The notes beneath the pieces were generated by a model, which was not told the origin of the DNA, ran no database searches, and worked only from the letters and a program-made list of their open reading frames with translations. Source: Myripristis murdjan (taxonomy: Eukaryota; Chordata; Actinopteri; Holocentriformes; Holocentridae). From it: 64,000 nt of DNA. The number at the start of each line of letters is the position of its first letter. Positions within the stretch are counted from its first letter, which is position 1. A program made the position numbers and the translations under genes. Shown one piece after another: positions 34,716 to 46,839 of this stretch. The DNA is taken from the NCBI RefSeq assembly GCF_902150065.1, contig NC_043987.1:27417987-27481986 (forward strand), read 5' to 3'.

Positions 34716-35306
34716 GATAAGAAAGAGGAAGAATAATAAGAAGAAATAGGAAAATAGGTGCCTTAGAAATTGAGAACAGAGAGAAGCATGTGCATTATGT
34801 GTAATCACTCACTGGAAACCGGATGGCACGTCCCTCTGTTTTTTTTTTTTTTTTTTTTTTACATGAGTTGGACGTCATTGCAGTCAGACTGAAATCTGTG
34901 CAGATAAACACAGATAAGCTGGTCTGTCCTCTGCTGTCTGTCGCAGCCCCCCTCCTTCCCCTCCCCTCTCCCTGTCTTTCTCTCTCTCTCTCTCCCTCTC
35001 TCTCTCTCTCTCTCGTTAGCTGCTAGCAGCCCTGGACTGACGCTGCTCTCGATTCATCCTCTTTTTGTTTCCCCGTGTCATCTCTGCCAGCCGCACCGCC
35101 GCGGTTAAAGTGCATGCTACGGACTTTTCTGCACGGCTGCTGCTGCTGCTGTTGTTATTGTTGTTGTTGTTGTTGATCTTGTTTGCTCCGTGTTAACGTG
35201 CAGCCTCCTCATGATGGGACCACACTTCACCTCCATTTTTAATGCCCTCGCAGCGGCACAGACGTGGCGGCGTGAATCAGACACGCACGGATTAAAGTTC
35301 ACCTAC

Positions 35307-35455
35307 CTGTTCGCTTTCTTCCTTCCACGTTGCCGGTCGTAGGTCGAGCCAAAAACTTCAGTTTCTTGTAATCCTGCGCCCGATGTCTTCTCCAAGGGTT
35401 TCTCTCCCCTAGCCTCCAAACCAGCGGCAAGCTAGCCCACGTAAAGAGGGGGCTT
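35307..35455 (-). other. akt1s1: Probable akt1s1 5' non-coding exon and promoter
   Basis: On the minus strand the sequence runs through a CpG-containing segment (GTCGTAGGTCGAGCC on the plus strand, about 35336) and ends AGCGAACAG followed by donor GTAGGT at 35306. The region is GC-rich relative to DNA beyond 35460. It lies 1.2 kb before the coding ATG. A second candidate acceptor (CTTCTTCTTGCAG, exon from 34603 downward) suggests an additional 5'UTR exon. The transcription start is not defined. Confidence 0.45.
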
Positions 35456-36439
35456 TTCCGGTCCGGATTTTCAAAATAAGATCCTTATTGGCATGCACGT
35501 GTTGCAACTTTTTTTTCTTTCTCTCTCTTTTCTCTTTTATTTGATTAAATACAGGTCAAGTACATGAGGTATACATCTTTAATAAATGTATATTATTTTG
35601 TAAATATGCTTCAGTATAAAAAAAATAATCTAAAAATAAAGCTACAATGAACAAAAAATAACAAAATGTAGGAAAATAAACAAAGAAAAAACTCCAAGGT
35701 CTGCTAACTAATTGGATTCAATTTGAAATGTCTATATAATTTGATAGTTTTTGCCAATTTGTTATTTATGAGTTTTAAATTTTCAGTGGTGGACAAATGT
35801 TTTAAGATTGGATCTTTAAAAATGTAAAAGGAAGCTGATTTTTTTTTTTTTTTTTTTTTTTTTTAAGACAAATCATATCATGGATATAATATTCAGCCAA
35901 AAATAATGATCAAATTAATTATGTAACATTCATCTGCTGAAAATTGGGATTGTTAAACATGAGTAATATAACTGTTTTTGCTCGCATAAAATCTTTGTCC
36001 AGTTTTTTTTTTTTTTTTTTTTTCCAGAAATGCAATGAAACCTAACGGGCCCACCATGAGCGGCTACACAACAAGTAGATTAAATAATATTAATATGATG
36101 ATCCAGATGATGTTTCAGACACCACCTCGCACGGACAAGAAGAAAATTCTGTGGGGAACACTCATGTACTAACATTTACTTTGAATAATCGGCTGCGCTG
36201 AATCTGTTTTTATGACAAATTGTGTTTATTTTGAATATACAACATCCGGTCTTGGTCCGTGCTAACTCTGGCGGACTTGACGCAGCAGCGACGTCGCCTG
36301 TTTACAGACGTTCCGATCGAGAGCACGTACTACACGTGATCGGGCACGGGTAGGCGGGCTCGTGCTCGCCGTGTTCTCGTGCACGTGGGCGACTGAACTG
36401 GACAGGAGGGCCTCTTCTCTCTGCTGGACCCTCTCCTGC

Positions 36440-36475
36440 TCTTCCTCCTCCTCCTCCTCCTCCTCCTCCTCCTCC
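36440..36475. repeat. CTC trinucleotide repeat
   Basis: About 36 bp of CTC/TCC units in the interval between akt1s1 and tbc1d17. The poly-Glu reading on the other strand is a product of the repeat, not evidence of a gene. Confidence 0.85.
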
Positions 36476-36785
36476 TGTGTGCTGCTCACAAACTGAATTA
36501 ACTGTTCAGCCACAGCGCAGTGTAGCTTCAATTAAAACACACCTCATTTGATTAAAATAAATAAAAACAAAACTGTTACATCATGTGTTGATGTTTGAAA
36601 GACTGTGCTTCGTTATCTCATCATATTTCATATTTGCTTTGTTGGCTTTTCTTCTTTAACTTGTCTGTTTATTCCATAGATTTCCTTTTCCTTCATGTAG
36701 TAGAAACTCGTGGTATTACTCTTAATAAAAAAGTTATATTTTATCTTATTTTAAACTTTAAGTAAACAGCAGTAAGTCACAAGAC

Positions 36786-37100
36786 ATGAGTCAGTTTATT
36801 TATACAGCAGATTTGAAATACAACGAAGTGCTGCACAATGTCAGACAGGACATTGTAAAACATTAGGGAAACAATAAAACAAGTTAGAAACAAATTAGGA
36901 CATCAAAATTAAAATGTCTGCACGGCATCAAATAAGATTGGAGACACTGGGACAAAATAAAACCAGTTGAAAACAAATTAAGTGATAAAAAAAAAAAAAA
37001 AAAACGGAGGTTAAAATAAAATCAGTGAGAAAATCAAAGTCGAAATAGGCCTTTGGAGCACATTAATAAATTTCAGAGAGCACTGAATACAATGATAAAA
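36786..37100 (-). repeat. Reversed non-LTR retrotransposon 3' region
   Basis: On the minus strand the end reads TTGTGCAGCACTTCGTTGTA then CTGCTGTATAAATAAACTGACTC. This is the same type of ending as the copy at 923-1300 (GTGCAGCACTTTG...TATATAAATAAA). The A-rich DNA to about 37100 may belong to it. Confidence 0.5.
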
Positions 37101-37584
37101 CTGAAACTGTATCTAAGACAGAAAAGCCAGCGAGAAAAGGAGGGGGAAAAAAAGCGAAAATACATGTCATATTACAAACTGTTGCGGGTGTTGCATGTTG
37201 TTAAGTGTTAATGCGGTGTTAATTGCTGTTGTGACATATGCATTCATCAAATAAAGCAGGTTATTTTAAGTTATTCCATCGCCACGCTTAGTAAAAACAC
37301 CATGACAGAAAACAACTGTACTTGCTTGTGTTCTGGTTTTTGGCTGGGGTTCCAGTTTAGCTGTGGAAAAATTAATGTTTTCGCTCACAGACTCTGTTGT
37401 GGGAGTTCAGCTGACGGGGAAGCAGATGAGGAGGAGAAACCAGAGACCGCAGAGAGCAGGACCGTAGCGCCTCTGCTCCTCTGAGGTTTGGTTTTAGCTC
37501 CCGGCGGTCCCACGCTGCCCCCCCTCCTATTACATAACGCACCTTATCAATTACCTACCGTCGTTACAAGCGCTCTGACGTCTG

Positions 37585-37653
37585 ATTGGCTCACATCTGC
37601 GACGACGCGGCACGCAGGGGCGGGACTTCGCGGAGGCAGGAAGTGTGACGTAA
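37585..37653 (+). promoter_or_regulatory. tbc1d17: tbc1d17 core promoter elements
   Basis: In the 110 bp before the ATG lie an inverted CCAAT box (ATTGG, 37585-37589), a GC box (GGGGCGGG, 37617-37624), an ETS site (AGGAAGTG, 37638-37645) and a CRE-like TGACGTAA (37646-37653). No TATA box is seen. The cluster is typical of a housekeeping promoter and its position supports exon 1. Confidence 0.6.
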
Positions 37654-37694
37654 CTTTGTTTTGGAAAAACGGAGCAGGGACAAGCGACGGAAGA

Positions 37695-40600
37695 ATGGAG
37701 TCAAAGGTGGAGAATTATAAGGTATACCTGCTTGTATTGTCTTAATGCGACTCTTACGACCCTCTCGTTACGTTTGCGCGAGTGTTGTCAACTTTTCTGC
37801 CACGTGGGTGTGATCTTTTTGGGTGGAAATGTCACCTTCTCGAAGTCGTTAAAATTGTACGCACCAGCTGATCTTGATGTTAGCTAGCATCACCAGCTAA
37901 AGTTTATGATGTGGTGACCCGATGTCATTTCCCATCGATAGGAACGCCGTTTGGCTCCTTGTAACTGAACAAACTGGACTCTGCTAGCGGATATAAGCAT
38001 GATAATTAACTCGTTTAATGATATATATCTAAGTTCCGTCAGTTTTTATGGTGAACCCTGTTGTCTGGATTGGATCGCCTTGACCTGACAGAACCGTCCT
38101 CTGATCATGTGATGCGCATCGCTCACGTCGCTACCTCCTGGCTTTGCTGTCTTTTTTCATTTACAATAATAGTCGCTGTTAATGTGATAAAGTGTCAGAT
38201 GCCTCTGTTCCGAGGTTGCTCCGGCTAGTTATGACATTTTTGATGCGGTAGTTCCTCATTCGTGTGGCTGTTGCGGTGATACGCGCCTCTCTCTCTCTCT
38301 CTCTCTCGGGGCGTCACGCCAAACTCCGTTTAAAAAAACCCGACATTTTATTGTTTCCTTGTGTATCAGCCGACACATAAACATCTTAGGGCAACACTTT
38401 TTCTTTTACGAAGCATTAGGAGCCGGTCTTCCGTTCGGCGTGCTCCCAGTCCACCAGGCAGCGAGTTAAATGTTGTAATCGATGCAGTGTTTTTACCCTT
38501 CATCGACATACATCATATAAGGCAGTCTTGAAAAGCCATTGTTATTATGGAAAATGCACCTCACCCTGCTGAATAAATCATTTTCTAAGTGTGCATGCTA
38601 CCGACATTTATATGTCGCTAAGACTTAGTTTTGCTAAACCCTTCCCTTATCGAGGTAAGCACTGGTTATGCAACGCCTCAGATTGTTATCACATTGTTTA
38701 CTATCAGTATCATTTATGTTGTTGATGCAGTAGGTGTGGATATCTATTGAAGTCTGCACGGGACTCCCCACATAGGTCACATGGCATGACTTGCTTTCCT
38801 GTGACTGATTAGAGATTTGGTCTGGAAATTATTATTATTATTATTATTATTGTCATAACACCTACCACCAGAGTCATTCCCCACCCCCTTACACAGATTT
38901 AGCTCAAAATACACTCTTGCCCAGCCTGTTTCTGTCATTGGCATCTCGTCAAACAAGAAGTTTAGGTGTCTTATTACAACTCAGCTTACCCTTTATAATG
39001 CATACTGCTACATATCCACGGGCTGTTCTGTGTCCTCAGCTGATATTTGAGAAGGAGGGGGTGTACCTCCACACCAATGCCAAGAGGAGTAACCAGGACA
39101 CCACCATCCCTGGATTCATCCGGATTGTGGAGCGGGTAAGAGAGGCTGCGTGAGTCAAGCCTGTTTAAATACAATGAATCAGATCAGCAAAGCGCCGAGA
39201 TAACTGTGTCTTTGTGTTTAGAGCGGGGAGCCAGCCTTAGAGTGGAGCCCGCTAGAGGATGAGGGTCGAAACGCTCCTGCTGTGTTGTACACCAAAAAGG
39301 TCTGTGATTATCTGTTTGCTGCTCATGGGAAGGGCGGGAATGCTTGGTGTTCTTTCATAGCTCACATATAATCGACATTTACCTGCTTCCTGCCCATCAG
39401 GACGGAGAAGGAGGCGAGGAGGATACAAACTTTGACCCTGGGTATGAGCCCGACTGGGCCGTCATCAGCACAGTGAAGAAAGATCGAGAATATGTCCCAG
39501 TCAAAGAGTCAGGTACAGTTTGAGTATGAAGAGGAGATGTTATCAGATTTTGAGAATTAAAATTCTGTTTTGTGGCGATAAACCAGCATCAGGCATCAAC
39601 TCAGTAATGGCCGTGTTTTTTTTTTTCTGTGACTTTCAGGGCAGTGGTCTTTCTCGCTGCCTCTCTCAGAGCTGTACTCTCTCCGGAGGGCCCGCTTCTC
39701 CTTGGGCCGAAACTTCCTGGTGTTGACTAGTCGAGGAGGCCACCCGCTGCCCCCTCTGCACTTCCACAGAGGGGGAACCAGGGAGCTGCTGAGGGCCCTG
39801 CAGCGTTACATCATCCTGGCCTCGTAAGTATGATCACACCGAGAAAAAAAAAGAGCATCTCATGATGATTGCCTGCACAGCTGAGTTACAGTACAGCGTT
39901 GTTTACACCCCTGTTCACTCATCACATGCCTGGGACAACAGCACATGATTTCTACTGTATCTGTGTTGCTCTGTTATCATCAGGTCACCGGTCGATGGGC
40001 GGCTCTTCCTTGCCTACCCTCTTGACTCAGGTGCCCTCTCTCAGTCCTTTGATGAGCTGCAACTCCTCGATGATGGAGGCTCTGATCTTGTCTCGGTAGG
40101 TTTTTTTTTTTTTTTAAAATTCTGATCATAAGAAAGAAGGCTGGGGAAAGGGCCAGCCCACATATTACAAAATGACTGTAACATATCTGTGGAGTAGATC
40201 AAGTAGTGGATCAATACAAGTGAGTCAGTGATTACTTATCCAGGTACTGAGATTTCTGGCTCCTCTTCAGCTTGTGCTCTTGTTTTGTAACGAAAAGTCC
40301 CCACCCACAAGAGTTTCAAGACACTAAAAAAAAAATCTTGTTTTTCTTTTCAAGCTGAGTGACGCAAATGACAAAGCAGTTTTATTTTTACTTTATTTGA
40401 CATCAGAGTGAGAGATGTGTAGGAGGAAATACGATCCATCAGTTGTGTTGCAGCTAGAGGGCAGTAAAGGTCATGGATTACTTAACACCCCTTTAAAGTC
40501 CCTGATATCCTCTCGGTTTACATTTTTTAAATGTTCCCTCCCCACATTATGTCATGCCCCAAAATTCTGTTACAACAGGAAGTAAAACATAAAATCAAGG

Positions 40601-43600
40601 GAGTATGATGACATTTCTTAGGGCCTTTAAATAAAAAAAAAATGCCTCTGCTCCTGTTTCTGTTTGTAACTCTTTTCTCTTTCCTCTTGAATAGAGATTC
40701 ATCCAGGACCCTTACGCCACTACTTTTGGCGGTTTCTCCAAAGTCACCAATTTCTTCAGGGGAGCCCTGCGGCCTCCAGAGTCCCCTCACCACCCTCGTG
40801 GTCCTCAGGACCCCAGCGCGCCGTCCCTGCCTGACGAAGAGCCTGGCTTTGAACTCATCACCTGTGTAAGAGACCAAAATAGGAACACTTTACGGCTGAA
40901 AGTTTATTTTATTTGTAATACCAGGATGTTATATGTAGAGATTACAGATGCTGATGGTCGTTATTTCTGTCTTTCTCAAGGGGGTGGAGCTTGGCCCCAG
41001 ACCAGAGGTGAGCAGGGGAAAACCTCTGGACAAGTGGGAGGAGTTTTTGGACCGTGAGGGGCGAGTGCAGCACCCAGAGAGAATCAAAGAGCTTGTGTTC
41101 AGAGGGGTAGGAGACGTTCATCACTCCTTTCATCTGGAAGGCAGCTCATACCATTATGCTGTTTAATCAGATGTGCACATAGTGATGTTTTCCTTACCTC
41201 TTCCAGGGCATCACGCCGGCCCTGAGGAAAGAGGCCTGGAAGTTCCTCCTGGGGTTTTATCCGTGGAACAGCACTGCCAAAGAGAGAGAGGACATTCTGC
41301 GCGTTAAAACGTTTGTGTTGTTTGGCTCCCCCATCCTTATTTTTTTTAAAATTTGGTTATCCCTGCTCCTTTTAAAGCAGTCCAGCAGCTCAACCCCCAT
41401 CTGTCTCCTCAGGGATGAGTACTTCAGAATGAAAGTGCAGTGGAAGTCCGTCAGTGAAGAGCAGGAGATGAGGAACTCGCTCCTCAGAGGATACCGCAGC
41501 CTGATAGGTCGGCCCTGCTGTCTGTCAGAAAAACAAAAAAACAGAGATCTCCTCTGCCTGTTTAAGCAAGAGATGTTGAAATTGAACTGTCTTTGTTGTG
41601 TTGTGACAGAGAGAGACGTCAACAGGACAGACAGACAGAACACCTTCTTCTCCGGGAATGACAATCCAGGGCTGACTCTGCTTCATGACGTGCTCATGAC
41701 GTACTGCATGTACAACTTTGATCTTGGTACGTATTTACGTTTTGTGTGGAAGCAGAGGTTGCACTGATACTGAATTTTATATGAGAACCAAATACTTAGG
41801 ACTCATTGAGCACTGATCAAAATACTTCTCCATGTGCAGCCAGTGATGCTGTCCAATATTAAATTGTTGTAAAACATTTACAGGAAGAAGTGCATCAGTT
41901 GCATTTACTTATTCATTTGGTGAAACTATTTCTGACCAGTGGACAGTGATTCTCAAGTCAAAATACAGTATGATGAATTATAATAGGTATAAAATACAGT
42001 ATATAACTTGTCTTTAATGTTGTAGGACTTTTAATGATTAATTGCCATGGAGAAATGGACAGCTTAATTTCAACGATTAATTCAAATTTGAAAATTTCTC
42101 TACTGTTGATTTATTATAGGCTAAGTTACAATAGACAAGCACTGCTGCCTCTCAGTATTAAATGTTTTAGGACCAAAGTCCTCATATCAGTAAATTTATT
42201 TCATATATCTACTATTTGTCTGAAAAGTCCATCCATGTCTCAAATGTTTACAAAAATCTTTGTCAGATGAAACAAAATGCATTTTGTAATTGGGTCCAAA
42301 AGGGTTTAATTTCATTCATTACAGTTGTCCCTCTCTATAACGTGGTTCACCTTTCGCGGCCTCGCAGTTTCGCAGATTTTTTTTAGTGCAATTGTGCATG
42401 CTTTTTTTTTTTTTACTGGACTTATTTTTCTACGAAGGTTTGAACTTTGAGAGTGTTTAAACAAGAGAGAAAAGAGAGAAAATGTTAATGCCTTTCTGAG
42501 AAAAGTGTATAAAGTGTGTAGTGAGGGGTTTTACAGCCTTAAAACATCTATAATAATTGTAAAAAATAAAGCTGACTACTTCGCGGATTTCGCCTATTGC
42601 GGGTTATTTTAGAACGTAACTCCCGCGATTAATGAGGGACCACTGTAATCAGTTTATTGATTTTTAATTTACTGACTTATCATTTAAGGAAATTTCTGGA
42701 AATATGCAGCCTTAGTATACAAACACAGCTTATTGATGAACACTCAGGACTACGTAAAAGCTTAACGTTGTGTTAGGATGGGCCTAATAAAACAGATTGT
42801 GGTATTCAGTCTTCAAAGCCAAGACTTCTTCAACACATAAACAAAAATAGCTGCGTTGCATGATTTTCACATCATGAATCATTTTCACACATTTCACCAA
42901 CTTCAGTTCAGCTTTATTTGCTTCATTTGGAGAACAAAAACCTGAGATCTGGATCAGTGCACCTTTGTTTGGTGTTGTTTTATTCCAAATGACTTTGAAA
43001 TGGCTGTTGTGACCCCAGCGTGCCAGAACCTGACGCGTTACCGCTCTGACTCTGTCTTTGTCTCCGCTCCTGTCCAGGCTACGTCCAGGGGATGAGCGAC
43101 CTGCTGGCTCCGCTCCTGTTTGTCACGCAGAACGAGGTGGAGTCCTTCTGGTGTCTGACGGGCTTCATGGAGCTGGTGGTCAGTAGGCAGGACCGCTCAC
43201 ACACCCGCAGCATGCACACGCCGTAACTGAAATACAAGTCTCACAGCTGCTGATTCCAATGCAAATGCACATTTTTATAGTTATTTATTTATGGTTTATT
43301 TGATAGGGACTAATACAGTGAACATAGACAAACTGTGAAAACAGTCAGTATGAATGCAAGTATTATAGCCGACTGTGACACAGTTTAAAGTGACCCAGAT
43401 CTTTTTTTTTTTTTTCTCAGATCTGATCTTTTTGCCTCATCCTTTCATGTTCATGTTTGTGTGTGAGCTGTATCTGACATCTGTGTGAACAGATCTGTCC
43501 CGTGACCCCACATTTACAACAAGCATGCTGATGAACAACAAAACATGTCACTGGCACGACCGTCCTTCATCACAGTTATTAAAACGGTGGTGCAGGCCTT

Positions 43601-46600
43601 CATTTCTTTATTTGTTTGCTGTGGTAACAGTGGCGTGGTGGCCGTCCGTCTGCTGCTCAGGCTGAGTGCAGGAAGGCACAAAAGGGCACGAATAGAAGCC
43701 TTTTCCTGTTATATCTATTAAATCAGTGGCCTCCTGTCTCCCTGTGGTTGTTGTTGTGATCCTCCGTGTTGTGTTTTGGCTCACCACCGCTGGCAATCAG
43801 TGAATAATGAACCTGTGACAGAAATGTGAGTGTGTTTGGTGGGAAAAAAAAACACATGAATTCTGATCTGAGCGTTCACACAGACATCACATCAGCAGGA
43901 ATCAGGTACACATTATGAAAGTGTCCAATGAAAGTGTATGAAAGTGTTCACATTGGCATCAAAAATCAGAGCCGTGTCACATTTGAGGGGAAAAAAAAAA
44001 TCATATCTAGGCCACTTTGTACTGGTTGCCTGAACGTAGCCATGGTGTTGGTAGCGGATGCTGATTTGCAGCACGCGTCCGTCCCTCGAAGGGCTGTTGC
44101 TTGTTCCTGAGCGTTGCTAATTGCAGACACAGCCAAATTTACAGCGGCGGCGTGTGGTTTAGATTGACAGGGACGTCTGTCAGTGAGTTCTTTGTCTGAG
44201 TTTCAAACTGAACAGGATCTTATGAGCTGTGTGAAGTATGACGCGCCTTTGCACTGCTTATTTCACACCATTCAGGATGCTTTTAGTTTTCTTTTAAACT
44301 ACGCTGCCTGGCTGTTACTCACATTATCTCCTCACACTCGCAGCAGTGTTCTGGAAATTGATGGCATTTGATAAGCATGTAATGAAGGTGGCGGCGTTCG
44401 GTTACTGAATGAGGCCATTTCCGTAAATAAAGCCACGATTTACTGCGGGTAATCGGTTGTTCCTCTTCCTCTTTCTTGGTCTGCAGCACCAGAACTTTGA
44501 AGAGTCTCAGGAGGCCATGAAGCAGCAGCTGCTCCAGCTCAGCATCCTGCTGAAGGCCCTGGACCCGGAGCTCTGCGACTACCTGGGTTAGTAAGACAGC
44601 ATTCATCCAGTCACATGGGATTAGAGATGAGATTAGAATACACTTAAATGATCCCTGAAGGGAAAGTGGGCTCCTGTAGCGGAAATTACAGCAAAGAAAA
44701 AAATGGGTGTAATTGAAAATAAAGAAAAAAGTCTGTGGGGGGTACTCACTGTATTTTTCAGTTATTACTCATTCATGCAGCACCAAGTAGCCTTGCAGTC
44801 CTCTTTGTCACTTGATAGCTAGTAAAAAAATAATTGATAAAAACACAATTCTCTCTCCTCCTGTCCATCAGACTCTCAGGACAGCGGCTCTCTTTGCTTC
44901 TGTTTCCGCTGGCTGCTCATCTGGTTCAAGAGGGAGTTTTCCTTTGAAGACATCCTCACGTTGTGGGAGGTGAGAGCACCGCAGCCACATTTACCCTGCA
45001 TGTTAAATGAAGCATATACTGTACACATATTTTTTTTTTTTTATTTTCTGTGACACTGAAATAGTTCAGGTGCAGTCAGTAAAATCAGTCAGCCAGACAT
45101 CAGACACGTCACTCCTTCACTACCTGGATGCTGTCAAGCTTCATCACAGTTTATCGCTCTTGAGAAAATGACTATCTGCAAATCATTTCTGTCATTTATT
45201 GAGCAGCGTCTGTGAATTTATGAAATTGACGCAGTTATCCATAAAGAACCAATTCCTTTATGTTTCATTTCTTGTTGGTCACGTCATTTTTCCATTGTGA
45301 GCCCCACAAAAAGTCAAAATTTACTGCCATTTAGTATTATTATTGTTTTTTAAATGATTTTTTGTTATATTTTCATTTAATTGTATTGTATTTTTGCTTA
45401 ACCCTTTTAAAATTCCGGGTGGTGGTTTTAATTTAGTGCTTTTATTACTCAAAGGGGTGCTGTGAAAAATTGCCTATGTTAGATTTAAGACAGAACAAAC
45501 ACACATGTGAATGAGTTGGGCTGATGACACTCAACCTTTACGTTTTTCTTGTCAGCTGAGTCACTTAAACCCCTCGATATTTTGCATAGTACACCTTTAA
45601 ATTGTCGTGGAACTGCAGGTGTTTGTTCATCAGGTATTTTACAACGTCTTTGAATGTGACTCAGCCAATCAGAAGCAAGGACGTGTACTGAATCGCTGTC
45701 CTCCTCCTCAGGTCCTGTGGACTCGTCTGCCCTGCGACAACTTCCACCTGCTGATCGCCTGCTCCATCCTGGAGTCGCAGCGAGGCGAGCTGATCGGCTC
45801 TGATCACGACTTCAACACCATTCTGAAGGTGTGTGTGTGTGTGTGTGTGTGTGTGAGTGATCGTCTGTGGAAAAGCCTTGAACCAACAGCAGCATTGTCT
45901 CTTCACCGTTGACGGAAAACGTTTCCTTCTTTCCTGCAGCACATCAATGAGCTGACGATGAAGCTGGACCTGCAGACGGTGCTGTGTGGAGCAGAGGCCA
46001 TCTACCTGCAGCTGGTGCAGTGCAAGGTAGGAAGAGCAGCAGCCAGGTGGTCACTGTCGTACCTCAGTGACTCCACATTTCAGCTTGTAGCTTTTACTGT
46101 TACACTGAAGAGCAAAGATCAAGCAAAAACCCTCAAATGTATGTGGAAGCCATGTCAAAAAAAAAAAAAATCCACCTCAGAAGAGCCTCTGGGGCCGTTT
46201 TTCCCTCTGAGCTGTGTGTCTGCTAATTTATCACACTAACCCAGTGACGTCTTCTGTCACATAATCATTGCTTCACTTTGGATGGAGATGGAGATGGAAA
46301 ATGGAGTATTTTTTTTTAACATTTACATGCTAGTGGTATGAAATTAGCACTCAGGTCCCGGTATAAGCCTAAATAAAGCAAGGTAAAAAAAAAAAAAAAA
46401 AAAAAGAAGTGTAAATATAGAATATAAGTATATATAGAATATAGAATATAAGTATATATGTGTGTGATATATGTGTGAAATATGTGTGAATATAAACAGT
46501 ATGTATAACTATAAACAGTATATATAAATAAATATAAACAGCGTATGTAAATATAAATAGTATATATATAATAAATATAAATAAACAGCCTAGGTATATA

Positions 46601-46651
46601 AGTAGTATATGTATAATAAATATAATATATATATATCTATATCTATCTATA

Positions 46652-46687
<36 letters not shown>

Positions 46688-46784
46688 GATATAGATATAT
46701 ATATAGATAGATATAGATATAGATATAGATAGATATACAAACAATATATATAAAAATATAAACAGCCTATATAAATATAAACGG

Positions 46785-46839
<55 letters not shown>

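Larger units (their letters stand above)
35460..37580. other. Region between the akt1s1 and tbc1d17 promoters
   Basis: No gene was recognised. It holds poly(T) runs (35840-35863, 36003-36023) and a CTC trinucleotide repeat (36440-36475). It also has a CpG-rich patch with GCACGTGGGCGAC (about 36380) and a reversed non-LTR tail (36786-37100). The DNA between is AT-rich. Confidence 0.4.
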
